Assembly: GCA_041659285.1 (NCBI GenBank)
Contig: JBAZYO010000009.1
Location: 62,001-126,000, forward strand
Length of the DNA stretch: 64,000 bases
From: Vicinamibacterales bacterium
Lineage (GTDB): Bacteria > Acidobacteriota > Vicinamibacteria > Vicinamibacterales > UBA2999
Direction of reading: 5' to 3'
In this document: one piece after another, positions 1 to 7,912 of the stretch
Position numbering within the stretch: position 1 is the stretch's first letter
How the letters are laid out: each line of letters begins with the position of its first letter
Program-made: the position numbers and the translations under genes
The notes under the pieces: generated by a model
What the model saw: only the letters and a program-made list of their open reading frames with translations
Databases searched by the model: none
What the model was told of the DNA's origin: nothing

Positions 1-600
1 GACATCGGCATGCTCGACACGACGGCCGCGCTGCTCACCTACCAGGCAGCCAACTGGTTCGCCACCGGCGAGACCCCCAAGCGGCAGGGGAACCGTCACG
101 CCACCATCGCACCCTACGAAACGTTCACCACCGCCGATGGCGAGATCGTGATCGCGGTCGGCAACGACGAGATCTGGAAGCGCTTCTGCCTGGCGGCGAA
201 CCTCCCCGAACTGGCCGCCGACTCCCGCTTCGCGACCAATCGGGACCGCATGGCCAACTACGACGCCATGCGACCGCCGATCGATCGCGTGTTCCGGACC
301 GCGACCAGCGCCGAGTGGATCGCGCGACTGAACGCCGCCGGCGTCGCCAACGGCGAGGTCCGCGACATTGGCCAGATGCTGAACGACCCGCAACTCGCCG
401 CCCGGGACATGGTGCAGACGCTGATGCATCCCACCATCGGGGCCACCCGCGTAATCGGCGCGCCGATCAAGCTGTCGGACACTCCGGCCAGCTTGCGGTC
501 GGCGCCGCCGGTGCTCGGCCAGCACACTGATGCGGTGCTGGCGGAGCTGGGATACTCGGCGGCCGCCATCGCCGGCTTGCGGGACAGCCGGGTCGTCTAG
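1..600 (+). CDS. CaiB/BaiF (class III) CoA-transferase, C-terminal part
   Basis: The reading frame is open from the first base of the window, so the gene begins upstream and 199 residues of its C-terminal portion are seen. The text matches the second half of family III CoA-transferases: an N-R-H-A-T-I-A-P-Y-E-T-F stretch near residues 30-45, then 'DGEIVIAVGNDEIWKRFC', a helical segment, and the late 'VANGEVRDIGQMLNDPQLAARDM' and 'GAPIKLSDTP' blocks typical of this family. These enzymes move CoA between carboxylic acids through a covalent Asp intermediate; that Asp lies upstream of the window, so substrate cannot be judged. The ATG at 10 is internal, not the start. The next gene begins 57 bp downstream on the same strand. 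Confidence 0.88.
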   Translation, partial: DIGMLDTTAALLTYQAANWFATGETPKRQGNRHATIAPYETFTTADGEIVIAVGNDEIWKRFCLAANLPELAADSRFATNRDRMANYDAMRPPIDRVFRTATSAEWIARLNAAGVANGEVRDIGQMLNDPQLAARDMVQTLMHPTIGATRVIGAPIKLSDTPASLRSAPPVLGQHTDAVLAELGYSAAAIAGLRDSRVV

Positions 601-657
601 CGGCCCGACTGGTCCGCCGTAGCAGAAGCGAAGCCGGAAGGCTGTAAGATCAGGGCA

Positions 658-1086
658 ATGGCTGATGTTGCTGTCGTCCGGAAGCGTGTCAAGACTGCGA
701 TCGAGCAGGAACGAAGAGATCAGGCCGAGCGCCGCGGCCGGGTGGCCGACGCGACCAGGGTCTACGAGACCTTTCTCGAGAGCGCGGCCATCCCGGTGTT
801 CAAGATGTTCGCCAACATCCTGAAATCCGAAGGCCTCCACTTCGAGGTGATGACACCGGCCGGCGGCGTGCGCCTGCAATCGGAACGGCAGCGTGACGAC
901 GGCATCCAGCTCGAACTCGACACCACCGCGGACCCGCCTCAGCCGCTGGTCACGGTCACCCGCGTGCGCGGCAGCCGCATCATCCAGTCGGATCGCTCCA
1001 TCAAGGGCAGCAACCCGCTCGTGCAGCTCACCGAAGAAGATGTGATCGAGATGTTGCTGGAAGAGCTCCGCCCCTGGCTGGTCTAG
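658..1086 (+). CDS. Conserved-looking small protein, function unknown
   Basis: Encodes 142 residues that I do not recognise. The first 45 residues are highly charged and probably helical (Arg/Glu-rich), followed by 'YETFLESAAIPVFKMFANILKSEGLHFEVMTPAGGVRLQSE', which looks like an alpha/beta fold with alternating strands, and an acidic C-terminal helix ending in 'ELRPWLV'. There is no signal peptide or membrane segment, so it is likely cytosolic. It follows the CoA-transferase by 57 bp and converges on the PilT-like gene, with a GC-rich hairpin between them. Start ATG chosen because it is the first in frame after the upstream stop; no strong Shine-Dalgarno is visible. Confidence 0.6.
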   Translation: MADVAVVRKRVKTAIEQERRDQAERRGRVADATRVYETFLESAAIPVFKMFANILKSEGLHFEVMTPAGGVRLQSERQRDDGIQLELDTTADPPQPLVTVTRVRGSRIIQSDRSIKGSNPLVQLTEEDVIEMLLEELRPWLV

Positions 1087-1093
1087 CCACCCA

Positions 1094-1110
1094 CGCGCGG
1101 CTGCCGCGCG
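1094..1110. terminator. GC-rich hairpin between convergent genes
   Basis: A 7-bp perfect stem (CGCGCGG / CCGCGCG) with a 3-nt loop lies in the 35-bp gap between two convergent genes. There is no U-tract on either side. The position suggests a bidirectional transcription end, but the hairpin alone is weak evidence in such GC-rich DNA. Confidence 0.35.
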
Positions 1111-1121
1111 CGGGGCCCGGT

Positions 1122-3047
1122 CTAGGCGAGGCGATCGACCACCGTCGTATCGATGCCTTCACGCCTGAGGCCGGCCAGCAGGCGATCGCGATCGGGCGCC
1201 TTGCGGAATGCTTCCCGCACGTCCACCACGCCTGATTGCACCAGCGACACCAGCGCATCGGCCAACGGCACCATGCCGTGCTTGCGGCCGCCCTCGAGCG
1301 CGGTCCGGAGCTGGCCCGGCACGCCGTCGGCAATGACGCGCGTGACCGGCGCGGTGGCCAGCAGCACTTCGCGAGCCGCCACGCGGCCCCCGCCCGTCTT
1401 CTTCAACAAGACCTGCGCCACGGCGCCCCGGAACGTTTCAGCCATCGCCGCCTGAACGCCGGCGCGCATGTCGGCGGGCGCCAGCTCGGTGAAGCGCTCA
1501 ACGGCGTCGGTCGTGGACGGCGCCGTGATCGACACGAAGACCAGCCCCTCTGACGCGGCCTCGAGCAGGAGCGGCACCATCTGCGACGACGCCAGGTCGT
1601 CAACCACCAGCACGTCCGGACCCTCACGCAACGCCGCCCGCGCGGCGCTCAGCGCTTCCTCGGCGCCGCCGCGAATCTCGCGCTGGCTGACGATGGCGGC
1701 ACGATTGTCGTGGACCAGCCGGATCTGGCGCTCGAGGGTGACCACATACTCGGCCCGCTGCCGGTTCACCAGGTCCACCAGCGCCGACACCAGCGTGGAC
1801 TTGCCCGTGCCGCGCGTGCCGGCCACCAGCACCAGGCCCTGCGGCTCGGTCGCCAGGGCCTGCACTTCGCGCGACAGGCCCAACTGCTCGGCCGTGGCCG
1901 CGCGCGTCTCGATCATGCGGAACACCACGCCGGGGCCGCGATGATCGGTGAAGGTGATGCAGCGGACCCGTCCCAACTCGGGGAACTCGGTGATCCACTC
2001 CGTGGATTCGCCGCGGCCGACCGCCTCTTGCTCCGTCGCGGGCACCAGTTCCAGCACCGCGGCCTCGACCTCGGCGCGGGACAGGGGCGGCTCGCCGTCG
2101 AGCGGACGAATGTCGCCTTCGACGCGAATCGCGGGACGGCAATCCGACGCGACGAACAGGGTCGAAGCCGCGCGGGCCGCGGCCAGCCGCAACAACCGCT
2201 CGACGCCGGCCGCGCGAAGAGTGGCGGTGCGCGCGGGGACCTCAAAGCGGACCGTGCGGATCATTGGAAGAACCGCGGCCAATTCGGGGGCGGCGGGTGC
2301 TTCGGGTGCAACGCGCGCAACTGGTGCCGCGAGTGCAGCGTGTTCTACTGGAGCAACGGGAGCTTCAACCGGACTCGGGGCGGCGGCGACCGCTGCTTCG
2401 AACTCCTCGACCTCCGTCAGTTCGGGTGGCTGCGAGAGCAGTTGATCGAGCATCTGGATCGCCAGATCTTCAGCGGACGGCTCTTCAGTCAGTGCCACGG
2501 CGGCGATCTCAGCGATCGGCGCTTCAACGGGAGGTGCAGTCTCAACGGCCGTCACCACCTCAGGCAGCGGCGGCTCGGCGGCGATCGGCGCGGGCACGTG
2601 GACAGCAGCCGCGATCTCCGGCGCCGGGCTCGATTCCACTACCGGAGGTGCCGCCGGTTCCGCAACGGGCACCGCGACGACAACCGGTGGCGCGACCGGA
2701 ACAGGGGCCGCGACAGGCGGCGCCGCGGCCGTCACCGCCGCGTTGCGCCGGCGGCGGATCTCGATCCAGATATCGTCGCCGCCCCTCGCCGCGACAACCG
2801 TAAACGCATCGCCCTCGCGCGACGGCAGGTGATGCTCCACGGCGCCGAACTCCTCGAGCGAATCCTGGGCGACGACCGGTAGCAATTGCTGCAGCATGCC
2901 GGTCATGGCCTCGAGGTGGAGCGTCTGCGTGGACAAGTCGATGGTGCCGGCGCCAGCCACCACGTACGGGCGCTCACCGACGTGCATCACCAGCGCGTCG
3001 CCATTGGCGCGCACCATTGCGGTGAGGAGGGAGTCGACTAGAGCCAC
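1122..3047 (-). CDS. PilT-like type II/IV secretion ATPase with degenerate catalytic boxes
   Basis: 641 residues. Residues 1-100 form a small N-terminal domain. Residues about 104-260 are a long Pro/Ala/Val/Glu-rich linker. The rest is a PilT/GspE-type core: an N2-like domain, Walker A GTRGTGKST near residues 410-418, Walker B region 'DVLVVDD' near 478-484, and a PilT-like C-terminal part with 'LLKKTGGGRVAAREVLLATAPV', close to the 'IGGGRVAAHEIMIGTPA' block of PilT. Several hallmark residues differ. The Asp-box Glu of 'TLEDPIE' is Arg ('TLERQIR'). The Walker B Glu of 'LVGEMRD' is Asp. The His-box region 'GTLHT' reads 'VSITA'. It may power pilus retraction poorly, or act as a regulatory paralogue. 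It lies downstream of menG on the same strand after a short-repeat spacer, so co-transcription is uncertain. Confidence 0.82.
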   Translation of the reverse strand: MALVDSLLTAMVRANGDALVMHVGERPYVVAGAGTIDLSTQTLHLEAMTGMLQQLLPVVAQDSLEEFGAVEHHLPSREGDAFTVVAARGGDDIWIEIRRRRNAAVTAAAPPVAAPVPVAPPVVVAVPVAEPAAPPVVESSPAPEIAAAVHVPAPIAAEPPLPEVVTAVETAPPVEAPIAEIAAVALTEEPSAEDLAIQMLDQLLSQPPELTEVEEFEAAVAAAPSPVEAPVAPVEHAALAAPVARVAPEAPAAPELAAVLPMIRTVRFEVPARTATLRAAGVERLLRLAAARAASTLFVASDCRPAIRVEGDIRPLDGEPPLSRAEVEAAVLELVPATEQEAVGRGESTEWITEFPELGRVRCITFTDHRGPGVVFRMIETRAATAEQLGLSREVQALATEPQGLVLVAGTRGTGKSTLVSALVDLVNRQRAEYVVTLERQIRLVHDNRAAIVSQREIRGGAEEALSAARAALREGPDVLVVDDLASSQMVPLLLEAASEGLVFVSITAPSTTDAVERFTELAPADMRAGVQAAMAETFRGAVAQVLLKKTGGGRVAAREVLLATAPVTRVIADGVPGQLRTALEGGRKHGMVPLADALVSLVQSGVVDVREAFRKAPDRDRLLAGLRREGIDTTVVDRLA

Positions 3048-3055
3048 GGATTAAC

Positions 3056-3100
3056 GTGCCTAAGGTGCCTAAGGTGCCTAGGGTGCCTCAGGTGCCAAGG
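3056..3100. repeat. Five tandem 9-bp GTGCCTAAG-type repeats
   Basis: Five contiguous 9-bp units run from 3056: GTGCCTAAG twice, then GTGCCTAGG, GTGCCTCAG and GTGCCAAGG. A further GTGCC follows at 3106. They sit in the 155-bp spacer between menG and the PilT-like gene. The GGTGCC core also dominates an in-gene tract at 53599-53777. Confidence 0.9.
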
Positions 3101-3202
3101 GGTTGGTGCCTTCGGTAGTGCCCAGGAGTGAACGCGGGTGCATACATCTGCACGGCGTTCGTCTGTGTCCTGTCTGTTTCATCGGCCCCTGGCCGGGAAG
3201 CG

Positions 3203-3904
3203 TTAGCGGCGTTCGGCGAGATGCAGTGACATCAACCCAAACAGTAGCGGGATGACACGGACGTTGAAGCCCCGTGATGTCAGCAGCGCGGCCACCCCTT
3301 CGGCGCCGGGGTAGCGGCGAATCGAAGCCGGGATGTAGCGATACGTGTCGGGGTCGCGGTGCAGGAGCCAGCCGAGCGCGGACCCGACCACCGTGAGGTA
3401 CGACAGGTAGGCGACGCGGACCACGGCCGACCGCGGACGATTGAAATCGAGCGACAGCAGCCGCCCGCCGGGACGCAACACGCGCGCGATTTCGTCGATC
3501 GCGGTGTCGAGGTCCGGCACGTTGCGCAAGCCGTAGCCCGTGGTGACCAGGTCGAAGGTCTGCGACGTGAACGGCAGGCTGGTCATGTCGCCGGCCAGGA
3601 ACGTCGCCGCCCCGGATCTCCGCGCCGCCAGTTCGAGCATGCGTGGCGTGATGTCGAGCCCGGTCACCCGCGCGCCCTTGGCCGCCACCGCGAACGCGAT
3701 GTCGCCGGTGCCGCAGGCCAGGTCGAGCGCACGCTCGCCGGGCTTGACCTGGGCCAGGCGCACGAGCCGCCGCTTCCACCGCGCGTCCTGTCCGTACGAC
3801 AGCACCGCGGTGATCAAGTCGTAGCGATCGGCAATGGTCGCGAACAGGGCGCGCGCGTGAGCGCGCTTGCGTTCGGGCGAGTCGAACGCCGTTCGCAGCG
3901 ACAT
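3203..3904 (-). CDS. menG: Demethylmenaquinone / ubiquinone C-methyltransferase (MenG/UbiE)
   Basis: 233 residues, the usual length. It is a class I SAM-dependent methyltransferase: the N-terminal 'FATIADRYDLITAVLSYGQDARWKRRLV' motif is diagnostic of UbiE/MenG. It is followed by the SAM-binding 'ALDLACGTGDIAF' (near residues 59-71), 'VTGLDITPRML', 'TTGYGLRNVPDLDTAIDEIARVLRPGGRLLSLDFNRP' and a late 'RYIPASIRRYPGAEGVAALL' segment. It would methylate the quinone ring in the last step of menaquinone synthesis; menaquinone rather than ubiquinone is an inference from the probable lineage. The ATG directly abuts the stop codon of the FeoB permease gene (TGAATG), so it is very likely translated from the feo mRNA. 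Confidence 0.93.
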   Translation of the reverse strand: MSLRTAFDSPERKRAHARALFATIADRYDLITAVLSYGQDARWKRRLVRLAQVKPGERALDLACGTGDIAFAVAAKGARVTGLDITPRMLELAARRSGAATFLAGDMTSLPFTSQTFDLVTTGYGLRNVPDLDTAIDEIARVLRPGGRLLSLDFNRPRSAVVRVAYLSYLTVVGSALGWLLHRDPDTYRYIPASIRRYPGAEGVAALLTSRGFNVRVIPLLFGLMSLHLAERR

Positions 3905-5308
3905 TCAGAAACCGAGGAACATGCGGGCGATCGCGGCGGTCAGCAAGGTCACCGCAAACGCCAGGACCAGCGGCATCAGGGCGCCAATGGTCGTCCACTT
4001 GGCGCTGAGCGTTTCCTTGTAGATCGTGATGATGGTCGTCGCGCAGGGGTTATGCAGCAGCGAGAACAGCATGAGATTCACCGCGGTCAGCATCGTCCAG
4101 CCGTGCTCGTCAACCAGCAGCACGCGCAGGCCGTCCAGAGAATCGAGCTCGGTCATCATGCCCTGGGACATGTAGACCATCAACATCGTCGGCACCACGA
4201 TCTCGTTCGCCGGAATGGCGATGATGTAGGCCAGCAGGATGACACCGTCGAGGCCGATGGCCCAACCGAGCGGATCGAGAAAGACGGCAGTCCGGGTGGC
4301 AAGGCTGACGCCGCCCGGTGAGATGTTGGCCAGCAGCCAGATCACCGCGCCGGCCGGGGCGGCGGTGACAATGGCGCGCCACAGGACGAACAGGGTGCGG
4401 TCGATCAGCGACGTGTAGAGGATGCGCGCCACGGCCGGCCGGCGGTATGGCGGCAGTTCAAGGGTGAACGCCGAGGCCTCGCCCCGCAGCACCGTCCGCG
4501 ACAGCGCCCACGACACGGCCAGCGTGAACGCCACCCCGACCAGGACGATGGCCACCACCGACCCGGCGGCAACCAGCGACGCCACCGCCGGCGGAAAGGC
4601 CGCCGCCACGAACACCGTGGCGAGCATGATCAACGTCGGGAAGCGGCCGTTGCAGGGCACGAAGTTGTTGGTCAGGATCGCGACCAGCCGCTCGCGCGGC
4701 GAGTCGATCACCCGCGTGGCAATGACGCCGGCGGCGTTGCAGCCGAAGCCCATCGCCATCGACAGTGCCTGCTTGCCGTGCGCGCCCGCCCGCTTGAACA
4801 GGTAGTCGAGGTTGAAGGCGACGCGCGGCAAATAGCCGAGGTCCTCGAGAATGGTGAAGAGCGGGAAGAAGATCGCCATCGGCGGCAGCATCACGCTGAT
4901 CACCCACGCCAGGCCGCGATAGACGCCGTGCCACACGAAACCGGTGATCCACCACGGCACGCCGAGCTGCGTGAACCAGCCCGCCGCCAGGTCCTCGAAC
5001 CAGAAGAACCCCTGGGCCAGCATCTGCGACGGGACATTCGCGCCGACGATGGTCAGCCAGAAGATCACCGCGAGGACCACCAGCATCAGCGGCAGCCCGA
5101 GCCACCGCGACGTGACGATGCGGTCGATGCGCTGATCGAGTTCCAGCGGCCGCGATCCGGAATCCTGCACGGCCCGCCGCGTGATGCGCTCGACCTCACC
5201 GTACAGCGACGTCACCACCTCCTCGCGGAAGCCCGCCTCCAGCGAGCGGCGCAGCGCCGCGGCTTCGCGGATGATGTCGCCGGTGGTGGCGGCCAGGCGC
5301 TCGCTCAC
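3905..5308 (-). CDS. feoB: FeoB ferrous-iron transporter, membrane half encoded separately
   Basis: 467 residues corresponding to the polytopic part of FeoB. It starts with a helical linker, then contains about eight membrane segments with the two Gate blocks. Hallmarks are 'GFGCNAAGV' (Cys in the predicted pore), 'TNNFVPCNGRFPTL', and the later repeat-like 'AIPANEIVVPTMLMVY' and 'LLHNPCATTIITIYKET'. In most bacteria this is fused to the N-terminal GTPase. Here the GTPase is the preceding gene and the two share a 4-bp ATGA overlap, so stoichiometric production by translational coupling is likely. Together the halves total 739 residues, a normal FeoB size, so this is a clean split rather than truncation. 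The role is import of Fe(II), or possibly Mn(II), across the inner membrane. Confidence 0.92.
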   Translation of the reverse strand: MSERLAATTGDIIREAAALRRSLEAGFREEVVTSLYGEVERITRRAVQDSGSRPLELDQRIDRIVTSRWLGLPLMLVVLAVIFWLTIVGANVPSQMLAQGFFWFEDLAAGWFTQLGVPWWITGFVWHGVYRGLAWVISVMLPPMAIFFPLFTILEDLGYLPRVAFNLDYLFKRAGAHGKQALSMAMGFGCNAAGVIATRVIDSPRERLVAILTNNFVPCNGRFPTLIMLATVFVAAAFPPAVASLVAAGSVVAIVLVGVAFTLAVSWALSRTVLRGEASAFTLELPPYRRPAVARILYTSLIDRTLFVLWRAIVTAAPAGAVIWLLANISPGGVSLATRTAVFLDPLGWAIGLDGVILLAYIIAIPANEIVVPTMLMVYMSQGMMTELDSLDGLRVLLVDEHGWTMLTAVNLMLFSLLHNPCATTIITIYKETLSAKWTTIGALMPLVLAFAVTLLTAAIARMFLGF

Positions 5309-6123
5309 TGCGCTCCCTGCAGCGCGATCTTGCGGCTGAAGCGAGCGTCAGGCGCCTGCTGGCGGACCACCAGTTCGGCGAGCCGGCCGCTGGCCAGCGC
5401 TTCTTCGACCGGCACGTCGCCATCGAGCAGGCGAATGGCGATCCATCGCGCGTTTGGCACGCCCGGCGCCGCCGCTTCGATCATCGGCACCAGCGTGCTG
5501 ACCGCGCGCTCGAACTCCGGCGTCCCCTTGGAACGCAGCGGCTGGGTCACCGTCTCCCCCGACGCGACCGCGGCCACCTCCCCGAGCAGCGCCATCATGT
5601 TCTCGCCGGTGCCCGCCACGATCGGAACCGCCGGCACCCCCAGGTCGCGCGCGAGGCTGCGCGTGTCAACGCTGACGCCGCGACGTTTCGCTTCGTCCAT
5701 CAGGTTCACCGCCACCACGACGCGATCGGTGATCTCCAGCACCTGGAGGACCAGGTAGAGGTTGCGCTCGAGCGCGCTCGCGTCCACGACCACCACGGTG
5801 CAGTCCGGACGTCCGAACAGCAGATAGTTCCTGGCCACTTCCTCATCGTCTGAGGCCGACAGCAGCGAGTAAGTGCCCGGCAGGTCCACGAGCTTGTAGC
5901 GCACGCCGCCGAACTGGAAGCCGCCTTCGGCGCGCGTCACCGTCTTGCCGGGCCAGTTGCCGGTGTGCTGGCGCAGGCCGGTCAGCGAGTTGAACAGCGT
6001 GGACTTGCCGGTGTTGGGATTGCCGGCGAGGGCGACGACCCGATCGTAAGCCCCGACGGCGGCGCCCAGTTGGGCCATCTCCGCGTGCACCGGACAGGTT
6101 TCGCAGTTGTGTTCGACGCTCAT
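5305..6123 (-). CDS. FeoB GTPase domain as a stand-alone protein
   Basis: 272 residues holding the FeoB G-protein: G1 'GNPNTGKSTLFN' near residues 34-45, the switch region 'HTGNWPGKTV', G3 'DLPGTYSL', and G4 'NLMD' in place of the more usual NxxD texts. These are followed by a GDI-like helical tail. The N-terminus carries a C-x-x-C pair ('CETCPVH') not normally present in FeoB, perhaps a redox or metal site. The stop overlaps the start of the membrane-domain gene. It would gate the transporter by GTP hydrolysis. It lies 20 bp downstream of the DtxR-FeoA fusion gene, with a GAAGGA ribosome-binding stretch in that gap. Confidence 0.9.
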   Translation of the reverse strand: MSVEHNCETCPVHAEMAQLGAAVGAYDRVVALAGNPNTGKSTLFNSLTGLRQHTGNWPGKTVTRAEGGFQFGGVRYKLVDLPGTYSLLSASDDEEVARNYLLFGRPDCTVVVVDASALERNLYLVLQVLEITDRVVVAVNLMDEAKRRGVSVDTRSLARDLGVPAVPIVAGTGENMMALLGEVAAVASGETVTQPLRSKGTPEFERAVSTLVPMIEAAAPGVPNARWIAIRLLDGDVPVEEALASGRLAELVVRQQAPDARFSRKIALQGAQ

Positions 6124-6143
6124 GATGGGGTCTCAGTCCTTCG

Positions 6144-7154
6144 TCAGGCCAGCCGCTTGACGAGCACGTGATCCGATTGCTCGCGCCGAAGCGCAATGGT
6201 GGTGCCGCGCAGCCGATACGCGCGGGGGTCTCCCGCAAAGGTGGCCAGGTCGCTGCGGATGCGCGCCCCCGGCGTGAAGCCCAGGTCGAGCAGGCGCCGG
6301 CGGGCGAAACCGCGGAACGCCGGATCGAGCGCCACCACTTCCGCCGACGCACCGGAGGGGAGGCCGGTGAGGGGGATCACCCCTTCCGGCCACGCCGTCG
6401 ATACCGGTTCCGTCGCCGTCACCGCGACGACGTGAACGTTAGCGGCCACCATCGGCGCCAGCCGATACTCGTTCTCGCCGTCGCTGAGCACCACGCGGGT
6501 CGGCGACCGGTCGATGATGCGCACGACCTGGCCGAGACGAAGCCCCTCGGCCGACAGCTGCGCGAAGGCCAGCGGCGGCTCGTCCTCGAGGTGCACGATG
6601 CAGCCCGGCGTGGACGGCGGCCACGCGGCGAGCGGAGTGCCCGGTGACTCGGGGACCAGTCCGTCGCCGGTGGGAATCGGATCGCCGTGGGGATCCAGTT
6701 CGGGATGGCCCATCGCCGCCGACAGCCGATCGAGTTGTTCCTTGCTGAGACCGTGTTCGGCGCGCTCGGCCTGCTCGTGCACGCGATCGATCGGGACGCC
6801 CAGTTCGTCGGCGAGATACAGCTCCCACAAGCGGTGAGCGCGCAAGACGTGAAGGGCGACGCGCTCGCCGCCGGGCGTCAGCTGGAACTGCGTGCCTTCC
6901 GAGCGCACCAGGCCCTCACGCTCGAGACGCTGCGTCAGCGCCATCAACTGGCGATCGCCCATGCGCAGCACGCCCTGCAATGACGCAAACGACGAGGTGT
7001 GGCCCTCGGTGGCCTGCCGCAGCAGGTGCTTGAGTGCGTTCTCCGTGCGCTCGCGCGCCAGCGCCAGCCGATACTTTCGGACCCGCGCCGCCACCCCGTA
7101 AACGGGCGCAAACACCACCAGCCCAATCACGATCAGCAGCAGGAAGTACATCAT
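6144..7154 (-). CDS. Membrane-anchored DtxR-type regulator fused to FeoA
   Basis: 336 residues with an unusual architecture. Residues 3-22 are one hydrophobic segment ('YFLLLIVIGLVVFAPVYGVA'), followed by a basic stretch, so the bulk should be cytoplasmic. Next come a winged-helix region and a DtxR dimerisation/metal domain ('RAHRLWELYLADELG' and 'VHEQAERAEHGLS', with Glu at the position of DtxR Cys102, as in MntR). A first SH3-like domain follows, and then a true FeoA domain near residues 262-336 ('RLLDLGFTPGA', 'YRLRGTTIALRRE'). It is the first gene of the feo operon. The fusion could sense metal and stimulate FeoB at the membrane; DNA binding while anchored is possible but unproven. A promoter and a palindrome overlapping the -10 lie immediately upstream. 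Confidence 0.85.
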   Translation of the reverse strand: MMYFLLLIVIGLVVFAPVYGVAARVRKYRLALARERTENALKHLLRQATEGHTSSFASLQGVLRMGDRQLMALTQRLEREGLVRSEGTQFQLTPGGERVALHVLRAHRLWELYLADELGVPIDRVHEQAERAEHGLSKEQLDRLSAAMGHPELDPHGDPIPTGDGLVPESPGTPLAAWPPSTPGCIVHLEDEPPLAFAQLSAEGLRLGQVVRIIDRSPTRVVLSDGENEYRLAPMVAANVHVVAVTATEPVSTAWPEGVIPLTGLPSGASAEVVALDPAFRGFARRRLLDLGFTPGARIRSDLATFAGDPRAYRLRGTTIALRREQSDHVLVKRLA

Positions 7155-7177
7155 TGATTTTGATTACTCAAAATTAA
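7154..7177. promoter_or_regulatory. Probable DtxR/MntR-family operator
   Basis: A 10-bp inverted repeat, TTGATTTTGA and TCAAAATTAA, separated by TTAC; nine of ten positions pair. It lies between two divergent DtxR-family genes, abuts the start codon of the fusion gene and overlaps the -10 of the predicted feo promoter. AT-rich palindromes of this kind are typical of DtxR/MntR operators. Metal-loaded repressor bound here would block feo transcription. Confidence 0.7.
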
Positions 7178-7202
7178 ATCACGCCAGCGTGCAAAAAGTC
7201 AA
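7173..7202 (-). promoter_or_regulatory. Promoter of the feo operon
   Basis: On the minus strand, TTGACT (7202-7197) and TTTAAT (7178-7173) are spaced by 18 bp; each differs from the sigma-70 consensus at one base. The predicted transcription start, near 7166, falls inside the palindrome at 7154-7177 and leaves only about 12 nt before the start codon, with no good Shine-Dalgarno. Confidence 0.65.
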
Positions 7203-7243
7203 GTCGCCGATGCGGAGAAGTTTGGTAACATGCTGAAAAATCG

Positions 7244-7912
7244 ATGTTTCCGTCGAGCACCGTCGAAAACTACCTCAAGGCAATCTATGTCGGCGAGACC
7301 CACCTGGCGGCGGGCCAGAAGCTCATGCCGATGGGCCAGCTGGCCGCCTCGCTCGGCATCGCGCCCGGCACCGCCACCACCATGGTCAAGGCCCTGGCCG
7401 AGTCCGGACTCGTGACCTACGAGCCGTACAACGGGGTGCGCCTCACCTCCGCCGGCCAGAAGCTCGCCGCGCGCGTGCTGCGCCGCCACCGGTTGATCGA
7501 GCTGTTCCTCGTCCAGGTGATCGGCATGAACTGGGACGAAGTGCACGATGACGCGGAGCAGTTGGAGCACGTGGTGTCGGACCGCTTGATCGAGCGGATC
7601 GACGAGATGCTGGGCCAACCCGAAGTGGATCCGCACGGCGACCCCATCCCCACCGCCGATGGTGAGCTGCCCCACCGCGCGCTCGAGACCCTGCTGACCT
7701 GCCCGCTGCACACCCGTGTCACCGTTGCGCGCGTCACCGATCAGGACGCCGCGTTCCTGCGGTTCATCGAAAGCCACAACCTCAAGCCGGGCCAGACCAT
7801 TGAAGTCGAGGCGCGCGACGAGGTGTCCGACAGCGTGCAGTTGAAGGGGCCGGACGAGGCGCGCATCACGATTGGCGCGCGGGCGGCGTCGAAGCTCCTG
7901 GTTACCGAATGA
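7244..7912 (+). CDS. DtxR/MntR-family metal-dependent repressor
   Basis: 222 residues with the normal three-domain order. The winged helix comes first ('TVENYLKAIYVGE' then 'GQLAASLGIAPGTATTMVKALAESGLV'). The dimerisation/metal domain carries 'RRHRLIELFLVQVIGMNWDEVHDDAEQLEHVVSD', with His and Glu ligands and Glu where DtxR has Cys102, a feature of Mn-sensing MntR. The C-terminal SH3/FeoA-like domain is at about 150-220, and 'VDPHGDPIP' links the domains. It is soluble, unlike its divergently transcribed neighbour, and likely represses the feo operon through the palindrome between them, perhaps also itself. Manganese rather than iron as effector is inferred. ATG 7244 is used because the frame is closed by TAA at 7226 and no other start codon lies between. 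Confidence 0.9.
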   Translation: MFPSSTVENYLKAIYVGETHLAAGQKLMPMGQLAASLGIAPGTATTMVKALAESGLVTYEPYNGVRLTSAGQKLAARVLRRHRLIELFLVQVIGMNWDEVHDDAEQLEHVVSDRLIERIDEMLGQPEVDPHGDPIPTADGELPHRALETLLTCPLHTRVTVARVTDQDAAFLRFIESHNLKPGQTIEVEARDEVSDSVQLKGPDEARITIGARAASKLLVTE

